Part shown: piece after piece, positions 32,556-44,577 of the stretch
Numbering within the stretch: position 1 is the first letter of the stretch
How the letters are laid out: every line of letters starts with the position of its first letter
Assembly: GCA_002633025.1 (NCBI GenBank)
Contig: NMRB01000497.1
Location: 124,211-188,210, forward strand
Direction: 5' to 3'
DNA: 64,000 bases
Origin: Notospermus geniculatus
Taxonomy: Eukaryota; Nemertea; Pilidiophora; Heteronemertea; Lineidae
Program-made: the position numbers and the translations under genes
Notes under the pieces: model-generated
What the model saw: only the letters and a program-made list of their open reading frames with translations
Databases searched by the model: none
What the model was told of the DNA's origin: nothing

Positions 32556-34167
32556 AAAAAAGGTTGGTAAGTGAATACGAAATAGACATAAAGCACCAGT
32601 GGTCCTGGGGAGATGATATACAGTTTTTCTCTACTTCTTATGTACAGTTTTGTTACTGTACAGCACTTTACTCTACTTTGTACAAGTACTTTCATTTCCA
32701 AAGGCAACAAATAGGTTCTCCCTTCACCGACAAAGTAGGCCTACTTCACCCTAGCTTTTCGGTTGTAAAATATCGCTCTCTGAAACAGCGGTTTCAGGTC
32801 TGACTGAACTAACAAATGATTGCAAACTTTTCGCCAAGATTGATAACAAAAGGTGACTTTTCGGATTACCGAATCGTTATTCGGGACCAGGCCTATATCA
32901 TGTTGATGGGCCTAAATGAGGAGGGATATCTACGATACCTACATGTAGTTTGCGGTACGTCATGCTCAAGGTCAAGGTCACGCGCTGCCCCGCAGCAAAT
33001 ATGTGACGCATCTTGACTGACATTGTATCACATTGCATTGTTAAATGACCTAACTGCTTCTTTTACAAACTATGAAAGAATCTCCGATACATCAGTTATT
33101 GGGGGCCTACCTTTTTCACCCCATCTTCGCCAAAAACAGCATCATCATGACCACATACCTGAGAGGTAATCAGATCCTCTCTAATTTCTACGCACGCGAC
33201 GGGCCAGGAATTCGACCAGGCCGGGCTTTTTTTGGCCAATTTTCCCGCGTGTAATGTCAAGAGGTAAACAAAAATTGGACCTAAAATAGCAGCCAATTGT
33301 ATCAAATGTCGTAGGAAAACATCGATTATTGGCTTTAAAACAATTTTTCAGATTTCTGATGGGAGAGAAAGTCACAGAATTAGATTCATTGAGATTCTCG
33401 GTCGTTGTGTATTTTTGCCCTGAACATTTTGTAACTAGCTTTTTAACCGATGCACATTTTTTTCTTGTCTGGGAATTGGCAAAATCGGATTCGTTTACCG
33501 GTCGAAACATTACGCCCTTGTGTTCGTTGCAGGTGTGGTGTCTTGAGGAATTCCGAAGTTCAGAATCTTTACAAGCTGCGATAGACCACCGACTTTTACC
33601 GAAAAGACATTATTTCTTTGTCTATTTGGAATGAGGCAGGCAGCCTGCCACTTCTGGACCCTTGTACTAAAGGCCTGTCTACACCATCAACATTTTCAAA
33701 ACATTTCTGCGACAAAACATTTTGAAAACTGTTTTGGAAATGTTGCGGCTCGTTTTGGGGTTGGTCTACACTCTGCAACATTATCAAAACATGTTATCTA
33801 CGGATGTAATCCGTAAAAATACAAAATTTGTAATTTTGAAATAATGAATTTCGTGGGCCACGAAATTATTTTTAGTATCATTTTACTGCCGCGACTTATT
33901 CCCTTTAACAACAGGAAACACGTGAAATAATTCGAATTCATCTCTCCAATAATTTATCTTCTGACCACATACTTATCAACAGACAACATCCTGTCCAACA
34001 AAATAATACATTATTTACTCTCGCTTCTGTGAATGACCAATCTATCAGCTCTGTTGACGAACATCACACTTAAAGTGACAAACTGGCGTTTTAAATACTT
34101 TGCTATTTTGCACCCAGACGCATATATCACGCCACGATGTGGGCTATCTTAATGGTTATGCTTCTAA
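32556..34167 (+). repeat. 1.6-kb tandem duplication, copy 2
   Basis: Nearly identical to copy 1, with small indels. The largest is about 30 extra bases at 33511-33542 (containing TTGTGTTCGTTGCAGGTGTG) inside the shared open frame; it preserves that frame. Confidence 0.95.
32966..32980 (+). promoter_or_regulatory. Overlapping nuclear-receptor monomer sites, second copy
   Basis: Same 15-bp word as 31382-31396, kept in the duplicate. Confidence 0.3.
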
Positions 34168-34416
34168 TGATGGATTACCGTGCTGAAAGTGCTGCCTGTG
34201 TCGGTATTGCTAAGACGTGCATAAATCTTTGCTAAAATGGTAGCTGGTATAGGCTGACCTATTCATTTAGTCTTCGCGTGTGTAAGTATGAAAAATAGAT
34301 CTTTATTGGGTAGGCCTAGATCAATTTACGTAATTTATATGAGTATTTGTCTTCTTTGTTGCTTACACAGCAAGCCAATAAATTTTACGACATCACGACC
34401 TTTTTGAAAGCATGCA

Positions 34417-34758
34417 TGTGTTATATCACCTCTGATTGGCCAATACGTCAAGACTGGTTGACATCAGCCAATCAGGGACATCCTATCATCCTGCATCAAC
34501 CTAGTCTTCCGCGGCAAAAGATTTTGATGAGTTTCCATTCGTTTTCTCGGAAGACTCAAGTGTGTTCGCTAAAAAAGCATGGCGCTTGTGTTATATCACC
34601 TCTGATTGGCCAATATGTCAAGACTGGTTGACATCAGCCAATCAGGGACATCCTATCATCCTTCATCAGCCTAGTCTTCCGCGGCAAAAGATTTGATTAG
34701 TTCTGGCGGAGTTTCCATTCGTTTTCTCGGAACACTCAAGTGTGTTCGCTAAAAAAGT
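34417..34758 (+). repeat. 170-bp tandem duplication
   Basis: Two units starting TGTGTTATATCACCTCTGAT (34417, 34587). Each contains GATTGGCCAATA, GACATCAGCCAATCAGGGAC and CTAGTCTTCCGCGGCAAAAG, then TTCCATTCGTTTTCTCGGAA. Confidence 0.95.
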
Positions 34759-37700
34759 TGATCAATTTTCAAGCCTGTCACTGCGGTTCATCCGCTAACT
34801 AGAAACGTAACGCACCTTTTATAAAACTCCGGGAGATTTATTGGTGAGTTTTTCATGAAAACAAGTTCAAGATGCTTCAAGTGAAAACCGAGAAAGTAGT
34901 ACCACCTCGTACTGTTCTATAGCCTTCCTAGACCAATATACATGTACATTTAGCTTTTCTCAGCCAGTCACTTTGTAAAAGTAGATTTTTGTTCGAACTG
35001 ACATCCAAGCAAAAAAATCTGCTGTTGTTGATGTCGGTTTTTTGTGTATGAGGTGTAACGCATTCCAAGTCTGCTGTTAACACCATCCAGGTTACAAGCT
35101 TCCTGGTTGAATAATCTTGATTTCAACCTAAGTAGAGATTGTTCTGTAATGGAAATGTCGTAGTTATTGCACATGTTTCTTAGTTCTTTTTGATAGGAAT
35201 TGAAGGGTTGGTAAAAAACCAACATACATGGTTCTAATAGAAGGGAAATATGTTCCTATGCGATGGTTTATGACTGCCCCGGAGTTGTGGGAACGGTTGG
35301 TAGGACTTCAGGGTGAGAAAGGTTGGATAAGGTACAACACCTACGGACCTAAACCTCTGCAACACCTTACTGTGTAGGCCTACTGCTGATTCTTTTGCCT
35401 AGGCAAAATGATTGTAAATTTTCCAACTATTTTTGATGGTAAAATACCGTTAAATCACTGACTTCCTGTCGCCCCAATAATTCCCCACTCGTGAGTGGAC
35501 TGATTATGTAAAGATAATGTACCACGGATATTTTCGCGGGACACGAAAATCATTGTTTATTTACATTTTGTTTATTTATGTCGAGTCTTTCTTTGTCTTA
35601 TGAGTAATTTGTTGGGGGCAGGCCCTTTAGAAATCCTTTTGATACTGACAGTATTCAATTTGGTGGGTTGGCATGTCCCAAAAGTCCAAAATAACATAAT
35701 GTAAACATCCATGTTTACAAACAATGAATGTAAACAATGAAGTCATCTTTAAGGTCACTTCCAACACGAAAAACCTTTTTGAAATTTTCAACCTAGTGTG
35801 ACCTGTCCGGTGGTGGAAAAAATTCCCAACCCTTTGTAATGTATGAAGACCGAATCAAACCCACGTTAAGACATAGAAGTACAATGTATTTTCTCAGGTG
35901 GTACATTTCAGTTCTATCAAATCGGAAACACGTGGCATGTCGATTTCTTCATGGGGATTGAATCTTCTCGTTAAGAGAGCGTATCATAGGTGAAGAGGAT
36001 TGGGAATGATCGGAAAGTAATTTCACTGATATTGCTGTGGGCTACTCTCGTTGGTCTACTGGTCTACTTCCACAATAGGCCAGTCGATCTCCGAAAACAT
36101 AGGTTACCCTTACCCGAAAAAGAATTCAAAGCGTGATTTTTTTTCAGAATTGGTAGCATTCGACCTAATGACACACTGAAATTTTACCAAAATCTGATTT
36201 TTGGGAACTTCCCGTTTTCAAGATGGCCACCAAGATGGCTGCCACCTGCATTAAAATGGCCGCATAGCTTGTGAACGGTTCACAACCGGTTCAACCGTTT
36301 GTGTAGAGAGATGTTTTTGGTGTGTATTCCTGTATTTTAGGCCGGGGTCAAGTAATCCAAGGGTATAAGCCAAACTCATACTGGTGGCTGTTCGACACCC
36401 GAGAAGCACGGGTTTGTGCGATGGCCCCCTCACCGTCGTAGGCTCTCCCCTATAGTTGGCCTCCTGTGATCGCTAAATGATCTGCCTCTCAACCACCTGC
36501 GTGCCCACTTTTGCTGGACAACACCTGATATTTTCAACCCTTCTCATCATCATGAATTCCCATCCCAGTGATCGGTGTCGGCACGTCATCTGTAACACGC
36601 GATCCTATCACACAACAATGCATTTAATGCATTTTAACAACAATAGGTAATGAAGTGAACTCTCGTTAACCCATCGACAACCCCTGGGGACGGGATTGAA
36701 TTGACCAGCATGACGCCATATTGAACATTTAAATTGGTGAGTGAACCATGTGTATCATTCCGCGTCGCCTCCTGCACAAGGGACTCAACGAATTTGATGC
36801 AAATGATTTTAATATGGTTGGGAATCGTCATGTTTTATGGTGTCATTGAAGCCGGAGGGAAAAACCTTCTGAAACGGCATATAATTGGGCCTATTGTCTA
36901 ACCCGGATGTCAAATTGATCAATATGCGATCTGAATCTCACATTGATGCTGATTAACCTGAGTGTGCAATTCGGCAGATTCTGATTCATCAAGAATTTAA
37001 TATCAACAAAGATTGTTATCCTTCATTAGTGCCCAGCAGGTGGCGGTAATTCATCAAAACTTTAGTTGCCGTTTGCCTGTTTTCAACGCTGCTTGTCACC
37101 GACAACCTAAAAAGGCTGCTAAAAATCAATCAGCAACGTGCAGGCTCCTTTGTCAGTGCAGCTAGGACAAGATCTCGTCAGGCAGGCGTAAACATCTATG
37201 ATGATGAAGGAGGGCCTACTGTAACATACAGAGAGGGGAATTTGCCGCGCCGGAACATCTGATTCTCAACAGTCTATCTGGCCTGACGCCCATCACCACA
37301 TTTTCCCGCTTCTGAGGAGGTTAAAGCCTCAGCCAATCATCGATGTGCGAAGGCAAATCGATTTGCCAATCAAAATCCGTGTTGCAAATGTGGGCGGGAA
37401 GAGAAGAGAAGATTTGTTAAATGATGACATGATTGGGACAAGGCTAAAGACGCAGTCGATGGCCTTGTTTGGACAAGATGCGCCGGAACTGCGGAAGCAC
37501 AGTTCTATGAAGGCCTACGGTCACTTCGCCTTTGGTATCTGCTCCACTCACAGATACATGTACAGCGAAGTCCGAATGCGTCGCGATATGAACCCTTGAT
37601 GATTCAAGATGATTTCTACGAAGTCACCAAATTTTTTTGCCAAATCGTGATAACAATGAAAAAGGCCGCGCATTCCCATCTAACAATAGAAAATGGTTCT

Positions 37701-38745
37701 CAAATCCCATGTTTTACTTCTTTTATATGAATTCCCACATAATGATGACTTTTTGACCTTACTTTTTCGAGTGACCCAAGGTGTCCGGCCGGCCAACGAG
37801 AGCAATCGACCGACAGGAAATATGTCAATAGGAGTTTGAAGCATTTATAACCGCAATTTGGTCGGTTACTGCGGCGAAATAAGTAGTTTTATTGAATAGA
37901 GATTGGGATGCCTGTCTCGGATCCCGTTTCAAGGTCGGTTTGAATCTGTTTGCACCAAACAATTAGGCACTTTTCGTGACAAAACGTTCGTAACACAATA
38001 CAAGTCATCAACCAGTACAACGTCAAATTATACACATGGCTACAGACTGTCCAAAAACACAATACCAGAACATGTTTATATATACAAGTCTTCATAATAA
38101 GCTATCATGCGATATAAATAATATTCGGATGCAAAAAAGGCCAACTTACCGTATTACTTGCCAGTATTTCTACAGCGGGGCCTGGATCTCCTGCCAAAAA
38201 TAAAAAATACAAAACATGACATGAAGCCATGTACCTAATAATTAATTGGCTCCATCCATCATCATCGCCTACTGTTTTAATTACTAATTAAGTAATTGCT
38301 GACAGGATTATTAATTACTGACAAAAAGAAGTAGCTCTCCCTATTTTGGGGTCGGATTCCTCATCCATCATTCTGATTATGTTTCGTCTTTTGTTGCAAG
38401 TTGAAGCATACTATAGAACCCGACGGATTTTTCGATTGGACAATTCTCCGAGGAAAAAACTAAAGTGTGCCTCTTGTGGCTGCCGTGTGTCATGTTACAG
38501 GTTAATTATCCTAATTACACCAAGGTAATTATCAATAATTTTGTGAACAGGTTCAGTCATTATCACCGCCTTTATTCTTACCCTAACTTTCTGCACGTTT
38601 GCAACGTCTGTGCACGTCTTTTAAAAAATCAGATATTTCTTGCTAGGTACATGTACACGTCTTGCTTTGCAAATCGGAAATGTACTTGTTCGTGTTGCAG
38701 ATAGCTCATGCGCCAGGGTTTTTCTGTTACTGGCTCCGCTAATAC
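34759..38745. other. Unrecognised DNA
   Basis: Holds the diverged repeat at 35543-35705 and small pieces (37263-37285, 37445-37488) inverse to 9624-9707. The 85-codon minus frame (34968-35225) and the 84-codon plus frame (37345-37599) are not recognisable. No gene supported. Confidence 0.4.
35543..35705. repeat. Diverged dispersed repeat shared with 4.9 kb
   Basis: Shares ordered words with 4891-5055, including TATTCAATTTGGTGGGTTG and CAAAAGTCCAAAATAAC. Confidence 0.6.
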
Positions 38746-39294
38746 TCACCATGATTCAAAACGTATTACACCAATTACGTGTGAGACAGGAGAAACTGTA
38801 GATAAACCTTCCCGGCTCCGCTGCAGCAGTCTTTGCACAGAAATAAGTCGTCTTTCATAAGTATCGTTCTGGGCGATGCGACCGTTTGTGGCGGCCTCAG
38901 TTCTTGTAGTGATGAAGACACTGCGCCGAAATCCATTGTGGAAGCGATCTTTTAAGCCAGGTGATCCTGAAAAACGAAGGTAGGTGAAATATCTAGGATG
39001 GATTTCGGCGAAAAATGGTTTGAAATCAGCAGAGAATCGGTTAAAATCTCTCGCGTCACGTTTTCTGCGCTGACGTGAATTCCACCAGCGGAAGACAATC
39101 GTGACATCGGCAAAGAACAAAGAGACACTCAGCGTCATTAACCTGCAAGTCTTAATGACAGATATCAGATATTCAACAATTAAAAATAATACAATGTGTA
39201 CTATACTGGTATGCCTACACTCCACTTTTGAAAGAGTGAACCTTGCAGTAAAGGAAGCAGAGCTAGGGAAATAATATAAGTGACAGGATCACAG
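38746..39294. other. Unrecognised DNA with a 159-codon minus-strand open frame
   Basis: The minus frame 38746-39225 is the longest one not explained by repeats or Ns. Its translation begins with a hydrophobic stretch and then an arginine-rich segment (RRKRDARDF), but I recognise no domain. One frame of this length is near what chance gives in 64 kb, so it is not called as a gene. Confidence 0.3.
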
Positions 39295-39463
39295 CAGGGG
39301 CGGATCCACGATTTCGGAAAAGAGGGTACGCACTGTGCTAGAAACATTGAAACCTGCGATGAATTTCAATGATTTGCTCCAAATTTCAGAATTTCACGGT
39401 ATATTTTACAGATTTGTTGGCAGAAAGGAGGGGGCGCCGGGGGCGCCCCCGGATCCGCGCCTG
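39295..39463. mobile_element. MITE, same family as 1136-1311
   Basis: Ends CAGGGGCGGATCC and GGATCCGCGCCTG are identical to those at 1136-1311. Flanks are CACAG and CACGG, a 5-bp TSD with one mismatch. The interior has a GC-rich inverted core (GGGCGCCGGGGGCGCCC). Confidence 0.88.
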
Positions 39464-39539
39464 CACGGCAACAGACAGGGACCATGTAGCTCTTGGATAC
39501 AAATACATGTATAAATACAAATACAAATACATTATACAA

Positions 39540-39717
39540 ATGCCAGTGTTAATCTGTCAGAGTGTTTCTGTGTGTCTCTTTATCATTTTGGAAACACAGG
39601 CAGATAGATCGACACGTTTCTCTGTGTGTGCCCTATTGTCAAGTCGCAGCTTATTCCGTCAGACAATAGGAAGGGAACACTCACAGATGTGGGAACACTG
39701 AAAAACCTTACACCGGA
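39540..39717 (+). mobile_element. MITE family T, copy 2
   Basis: From CCAGTGTTAATCTG to AACCTTACACCGG. Contains TTTTGGAAACACAGGCAGAT, CGACACGTTTCTCTGTGTGT and CGCAGCTTATTCCGTCAGAC. Confidence 0.85.
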
Positions 39718-40416
39718 CTTCTACCATGGACGAACGATTTCACCTTTTTATGGCTCACAACAGTCGTAATGAGAAATGATGCGTCATATGTCATTTTCAC
39801 ACCGCGATCAAAACAAAAACAGTTATTCATAACTGCAAATCAATTGTGATCTTCACCTCCCATCGCTTTGTCACAAAAGCCAGCCATTCCCGTCCGCAGC
39901 TGATGCGGAGTCCACTACATGTATTGTGTGTTCGATATTTTCGTAACAGAGCATACTCCGAACTCTCAAACGAACGGCGAGACTACTCCTCGCCAGTCGC
40001 TCTTTGCAAACACTTCGCTTCTTCGGATACTGAAGTTTGCTCGTTAGGACAGTAACTTGTTTTCATATTTTGTGTTTCATTGGATTATTTTGAACATAAA
40101 GGACTAACCTTATCAGATATTTTGGATATAGGATGTGAACATTTTCGCAGTAATAGTGGATTATTTTTTCTGTGATGAGGTAAGTGTTTTTGTCTGATAC
40201 TTTTCTGCGGGCAAAACGGATGTGAATGAAAATTGTCTCCGTATAAGAGTTGTAATAGGCGAATATACATCCTAATACATATAGATGTTGTTGTTGTTGA
40301 GATATTTATAGATCCAGAGATGTTGTTGTTAAACGTCGTTTTACACCCTAAAGCTGTTGTTGTTACGGTTATTGTAAATCTTGAAAATGTGGTTTGAGGA
40401 CCAACGCTAAGCCACG

Positions 40417-40760
40417 AAGTGTGCTTGTTGATGTAACTACATGATTGTATAAACCACGTCGTAGTCGCTGCTCTTGTTGATGTAATTATAAACCACGTCG
40501 TAGTTGCTGCTCTTGTTGATGTACATAATTATAAACCACGTCGTAGTCGTTGTACTTTGTTGAATAAGTATAAACCACGTAGCTGTTCTTGGTGATGTAA
40601 TTAACCACGTGGCTCTTCTTGGTGATGTAACTATAAACCACCTGGCTATTTTCTTGTTGATGTAACTAACCACGTAGCTGTTCTTGTTGATGTAACTTTC
40701 AAGAATACAACCATGCACGTGGCTAAGTCTTGTTGATGTAACTATGGACCATATAGAGCT
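40417..40760. repeat. Irregular minisatellite, about 35-42 bp unit
   Basis: About nine degenerate copies of CTTGTTGATGTAACTATAAA plus CCACGTCGTAG or CCACGTGGCT. A TGTTGTTGTT-rich lead-in covers 40270-40380. The open frame on the minus strand reflects this repeat. Confidence 0.88.
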
Positions 40761-41018
40761 TGTCCCTGTTTTGGTTGACGGTAACTTTACGATGCGTGAG
40801 AAAAACCGGAGAAGACTATACTTTCTTGGGAAACTAAATCTAAACAATGCGGTAACGATTAAAGCCCAAGTGAGTGAAGCTGACATGAATTAGTTTGCAA
40901 TAACTGACTTCCCTTCTTAACTAAATTTGGCCGGATTCAGACAAAAAATGGTGTCAAAACTATTAAGTCGTATTTAAACGTTTATAAACTGTCGGCGAAA
41001 AATATTTATAAAAATGTC

Positions 41019-41444
41019 ATGATGTTAGCGATATTATTTAGATGCGTGCTGGGCTTTATATTTTACAGCTCGTTGTATATCCTGTATAATTACTTTTTTC
41101 ATCGGCAGCACACGGTAAATGCCGAACCATGCGAAAAGCGTAACATGAAGGCCTGTTTATACAAAGGCGAGCGCGAAAGGGAACGCGGTGAAAGCTTTGT
41201 CCGGAAGCAATGTGGAGAGGAAAGAACAACAAGCTTCTGGCGCGGTTGCGCCGTGCACAAAGAGCTAGGCCTTTATTGTGTAATTGTTGGGAAGCTTGAC
41301 TTCGTCACGTGGTGTAACCTATTCACAAGTTCATTGTTGATTCACACAGGCCGACGACGAAGGGGAAAATGCTACAAATCTTTTGTTCAAAAGCAGTGCA
41401 GCGATAAAATCACAATGCTTTCGCGGTATTACCGCACGTGCTAA
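41019..41444 (+). CDS. Possible small secreted cysteine-rich protein (unproven)
   Basis: 141-codon open frame from ATG. The first 26 residues (for example AILFRCVLGFIFYSSLYILY) are strongly hydrophobic, like a signal peptide or signal anchor. The remainder has about ten cysteines. Two segments are alike at protein level: ESFVRKQCGE (about residues 58-67) and KSFVQKQCSD (about 120-129). Shared residues use different codons (Ser AGC/TCT, Val GTC/GTT, Gln CAA/CAG, Cys TGT/TGC), which favours an encoded repeat over DNA duplication. The spacing C-CLYKG-QCGE-RGCA-YC-VTWCN is loosely reminiscent of a Ly6/three-finger domain, but the usual CC pair is absent. No promoter or polyadenylation signal was identified. 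It may be an exon, a pseudogene or chance. Confidence 0.3.
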   Translation: MMLAILFRCVLGFIFYSSLYILYNYFFHRQHTVNAEPCEKRNMKACLYKGERERERGESFVRKQCGEERTTSFWRGCAVHKELGLYCVIVGKLDFVTWCNLFTSSLLIHTGRRRRGKCYKSFVQKQCSDKITMLSRYYRTC

Positions 41445-42664
41445 AGGAAATTCTGAGGATTGTGCAACGTCAGAGGAACTGATTTCTTGTGAACAATAGG
41501 CTTAGGTTCATGAACAATAAAGAGATTGAATGAAATGCCGACACGGTAGGCCTACATCCCGATCTACCGTTAGGTAGGGCGTAGGCCTACATGTATAAGA
41601 ATGTCCAGCCAGAGTTGTTGACAATACAGTGACGTTCCTTCAGTAGGCCCTATTATAATGGACCTATTATACTGGACCTTCGCCTCCTAACGTCTGCTGT
41701 AGAGTTCTCATGCATGTGTACATGTACATGTAGGCCTCGATGCTAGGGGGACCACGACGGGCATTTACTTACCGACCTACACGTTGGCCTATGCGAGAGC
41801 CTACATGCAATGCAACTTATCGTGGGGCTTGTCGTGGGGCTTGTGATATAGGCCTACACTGTATAAAGATTAGGCCGGACGTTAGGATGGCGACGGACAA
41901 GCAAATATCATATTTCGGTGTTGACTACAGCTGGGCGCATGACATTCCCTGTTTGCTGTGTTGCCCTTTTGCTTGTTCGCAGGCCAGTCAATCATGAACT
42001 TCTGACTCGAATAAGGAATTCATGATACCGGTCACGGTATGTCATAATCTGGGGGGATTTCAAACGCGGCCAACAAATACATCTTCATATTCGCTGATTG
42101 AAATAACAATATTTGTCTAAGCAATTAGACAAACTAATAGCATGATAAACCTGTCAGCTACGTGACGTGATTGGAACCAATATTTCGAACTTGTCAAATC
42201 AAATATTGTCATTCGCACTCTCTGACCTTCTAAATACATTTGCCCCGAACACGCCGACGTTCGTCATGTTCGTAGTTCAAACATCCTCCGAGATATCGTC
42301 CGCTATTGCTCATCCGTTGTAATAATTATTTGTCTTATTGCACAGCCGTTGTAATGATATTCCGCTGTATAGCTTACAATTGAAGCTAAAGTTTCGTCGC
42401 TTGGGGCTTATTTAGCTTCGAGTAATTTGTACAGTTGGGCTTTCCCAGAATGAAGACGTGACGACACGTGTGGGGGCGGGTCCGGCGCAGGCGGCGGGAG
42501 GGAGATCTCGGCCTCCCGGTTATCTTCATTTGATCCATCGATTGCTGCGGAGAACCATTGTTTCTTCGGCTCAAATGAAATGGACAAGAGTTGACACAGT
42601 CGTTCACATGACCTTGGGCTTGTGCAGACAAAACAAACACGATAGAGATGACTTCGAATAAATT
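41445..42664. other. Unrecognised DNA rich in AGGCCTA words
   Basis: At least six AGGCCTA/TAGGCCT words between 41500 and 41890. No gene supported. Confidence 0.45.
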
Positions 42665-42668
42665 TTAA

Positions 42669-42866
42669 AGGGCGTCTAGAGGCAGCTTTTTAGTGCATAT
42701 TGATATGACTACTAACACAGAATTGGTGGCATGGGGATGCAAATTGGGAATCATTTTTGAAGTAAAATTTAATTTGATCCACAATTCATGAGTTCATACT
42801 AGCGCCACCTGTTGTATAGTTGCAGTACTGATAGTAGCCTAATAGCGAGCTGCCTCTAGAGGACCT
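42669..42866. mobile_element. piggyBac-like MITE, TTAA target, 198 bp
   Basis: Ends AGGGCGTCTAGAGGCAGCT and AGCTGCCTCTAGAGGACCT, inverted with two mismatches. TTAA lies directly outside both ends (42665-42668, 42867-42870). Confidence 0.85.
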
Positions 42867-42870
42867 TTAA

Positions 42871-43812
42871 GCTGTGAAAAGTAGGAATGATTTATTCCGA
42901 AAAAGTTGCCTCTCCCCATGCCGATTTACCGGCGGTGATGGCATTCCGTTAACTCCACACCAACACCGCCGATTCAATCCAATGAAATTCGTCTCAGCCG
43001 CCACAGATCAACAGGGTGGCCAATCAGAGACTGCGTTACAGACACCGAAGGCATGTATGGTGCAGCAATGTTTACTTCTGGGTTCGGCTCTTGTATGGCG
43101 ATGTAAATTCAAATCTGATTGGTCGAGATTGGGCTGTTTCATCAAGCAACCATTCCGGACGATATGATCAGCCATGACGTATTTATGCAAAAACAGCAAT
43201 AAACAAAAAAATTTTTTTTCTGCGATCTAGTTATAGGCTATAATTATCGGAGGAAAGTTTCTTCTTGACAACAACTTTTAGTAATTTGAAAAACAATCAT
43301 GTCGTATTTGCAGTGGGGGTGCACCACAAGAGCAGCGAACAGCATTCCTGACAGATTTTCTTCTGGAGTGGGCCTGGGGTTTGTGGTGTGAGCCGTGCGA
43401 ACTAAGCGCAAAACCCAGGTTAGCCTGGATGCCTCTCCCAAACGGCAGACAACCTCATCTTCTTTTGTGCTATTCCCGGTCTCCATACCATCCCGTATTA
43501 AATCGGCCTCCCGTGGACCAGGAGCAGATGTTGCATCGTTAGTGACTCATGTTCCGCATATTTTATTGTCCCCATGATCACAATTTACCATTGTTCATCG
43601 TGGTTATGACCCCTCAACAATGTGGTCTCCGATTCATAACTTCATTAAGTGCACATTTGACAGATCACAGAATTGAATGGTAACTATCATAAAGATATCA
43701 AAGACGACACAAAATCTACCCGAATTACGACGTTCCAACGTATTTAATGTAGGCAACTCACTGACTTTTATATAAAATGCCAATCTGTTTCTTGGAAGCA
43801 AAATACAATGCA
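42871..43812. other. Unrecognised DNA
   Basis: Contains GGCCAATCAGAGACTGCG and CTGATTGGTCGAGATTG (about 43018 and 43118), relatives of the CCAATCA words elsewhere. No gene supported. Confidence 0.4.
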
Positions 43813-44138
43813 TCGGGTGGGGCAGAAAAAACGAACCACTTTTTAAACTAGAATAATTCAAAAACTATTGTACATATAACTGAAATTTGACATGTAGTAA
43901 GATAGGGATGTTTGACAGCGCCACCCCAAATTGCAGGTCCAGCATAAAAACTGAAAATTATGACATTTTGAAAATTTTTCAAAATTGTCACAGTTTTTAC
44001 GCTATTGGACCTGCAATTTGGGCAGGAGCTGTCAAATATCCTTATCTTACTACACGTAAAATTTCAAAGTTATAGGTACAATAGTTTTTGAATTATTCTA
44101 GTTTATAAAGTGCACTCGTTTTTTTCTGCCCCACCCGA
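43813..44138. mobile_element. Long-TIR foldback element, 326 bp
   Basis: The arms, about 150 bp each, are inverted complements: TCGGGTGGGGCAGAAAAAAC / TTTTTTCTGCCCCACCCGA at the ends, then CTAGAATAATTCAAAAACTA and TTGTACATATAACTGAAATT. The inner part is CCCAAATTGCAGGTCC / GGACCTGCAATTTGGG. No clear TSD. Confidence 0.88.
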
Positions 44139-44577
44139 TATATCCAGTGCAGATTGAAGCACCCAAAACTAATTATAATGGCGGACTGGAGTCGTGCCGT
44201 GTCGCTTACAGCACTAACTTCCTCGGGAATTTCAAACGAGGCGCCAGTCACGTGGTCAAGTGTTTGTTCGACCTTGGCCATGTGTACTCGGCAAATTTTG
44301 ACAATTCGCAGTTCCTCAGAAAGCTGTTTCGGTGAGCGTCACCCCATGCCCTTGATGGCCGCAAAATTTCGGTATTGTTTGCACATGACTCATAAATATG
44401 ATGGCAATTTTGATTTTACTCAACGACGGTGTGAAGTGCCCCAAAATGACCCCACCTCGGCAAACAAAGGGCTGAAATTCTAAAGAATTTCAATTTACAA
44501 ATTACCATTTCGACGAACTGAATAGTTTGGTTCCCGAACTCACCGCTAGGCGCAGAAGAGTTCGGTATCGGCCTCGT

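Noticed and set aside
34968-35225. 85-codon minus-strand ORF
   Set aside because: Looked protein-like in composition, but I could not assign it or find flanking exons.
38746-39225. 159-codon minus-strand ORF, possible membrane protein
   Set aside because: The hydrophobic start is suggestive, but no family motif is present and the length is compatible with chance.
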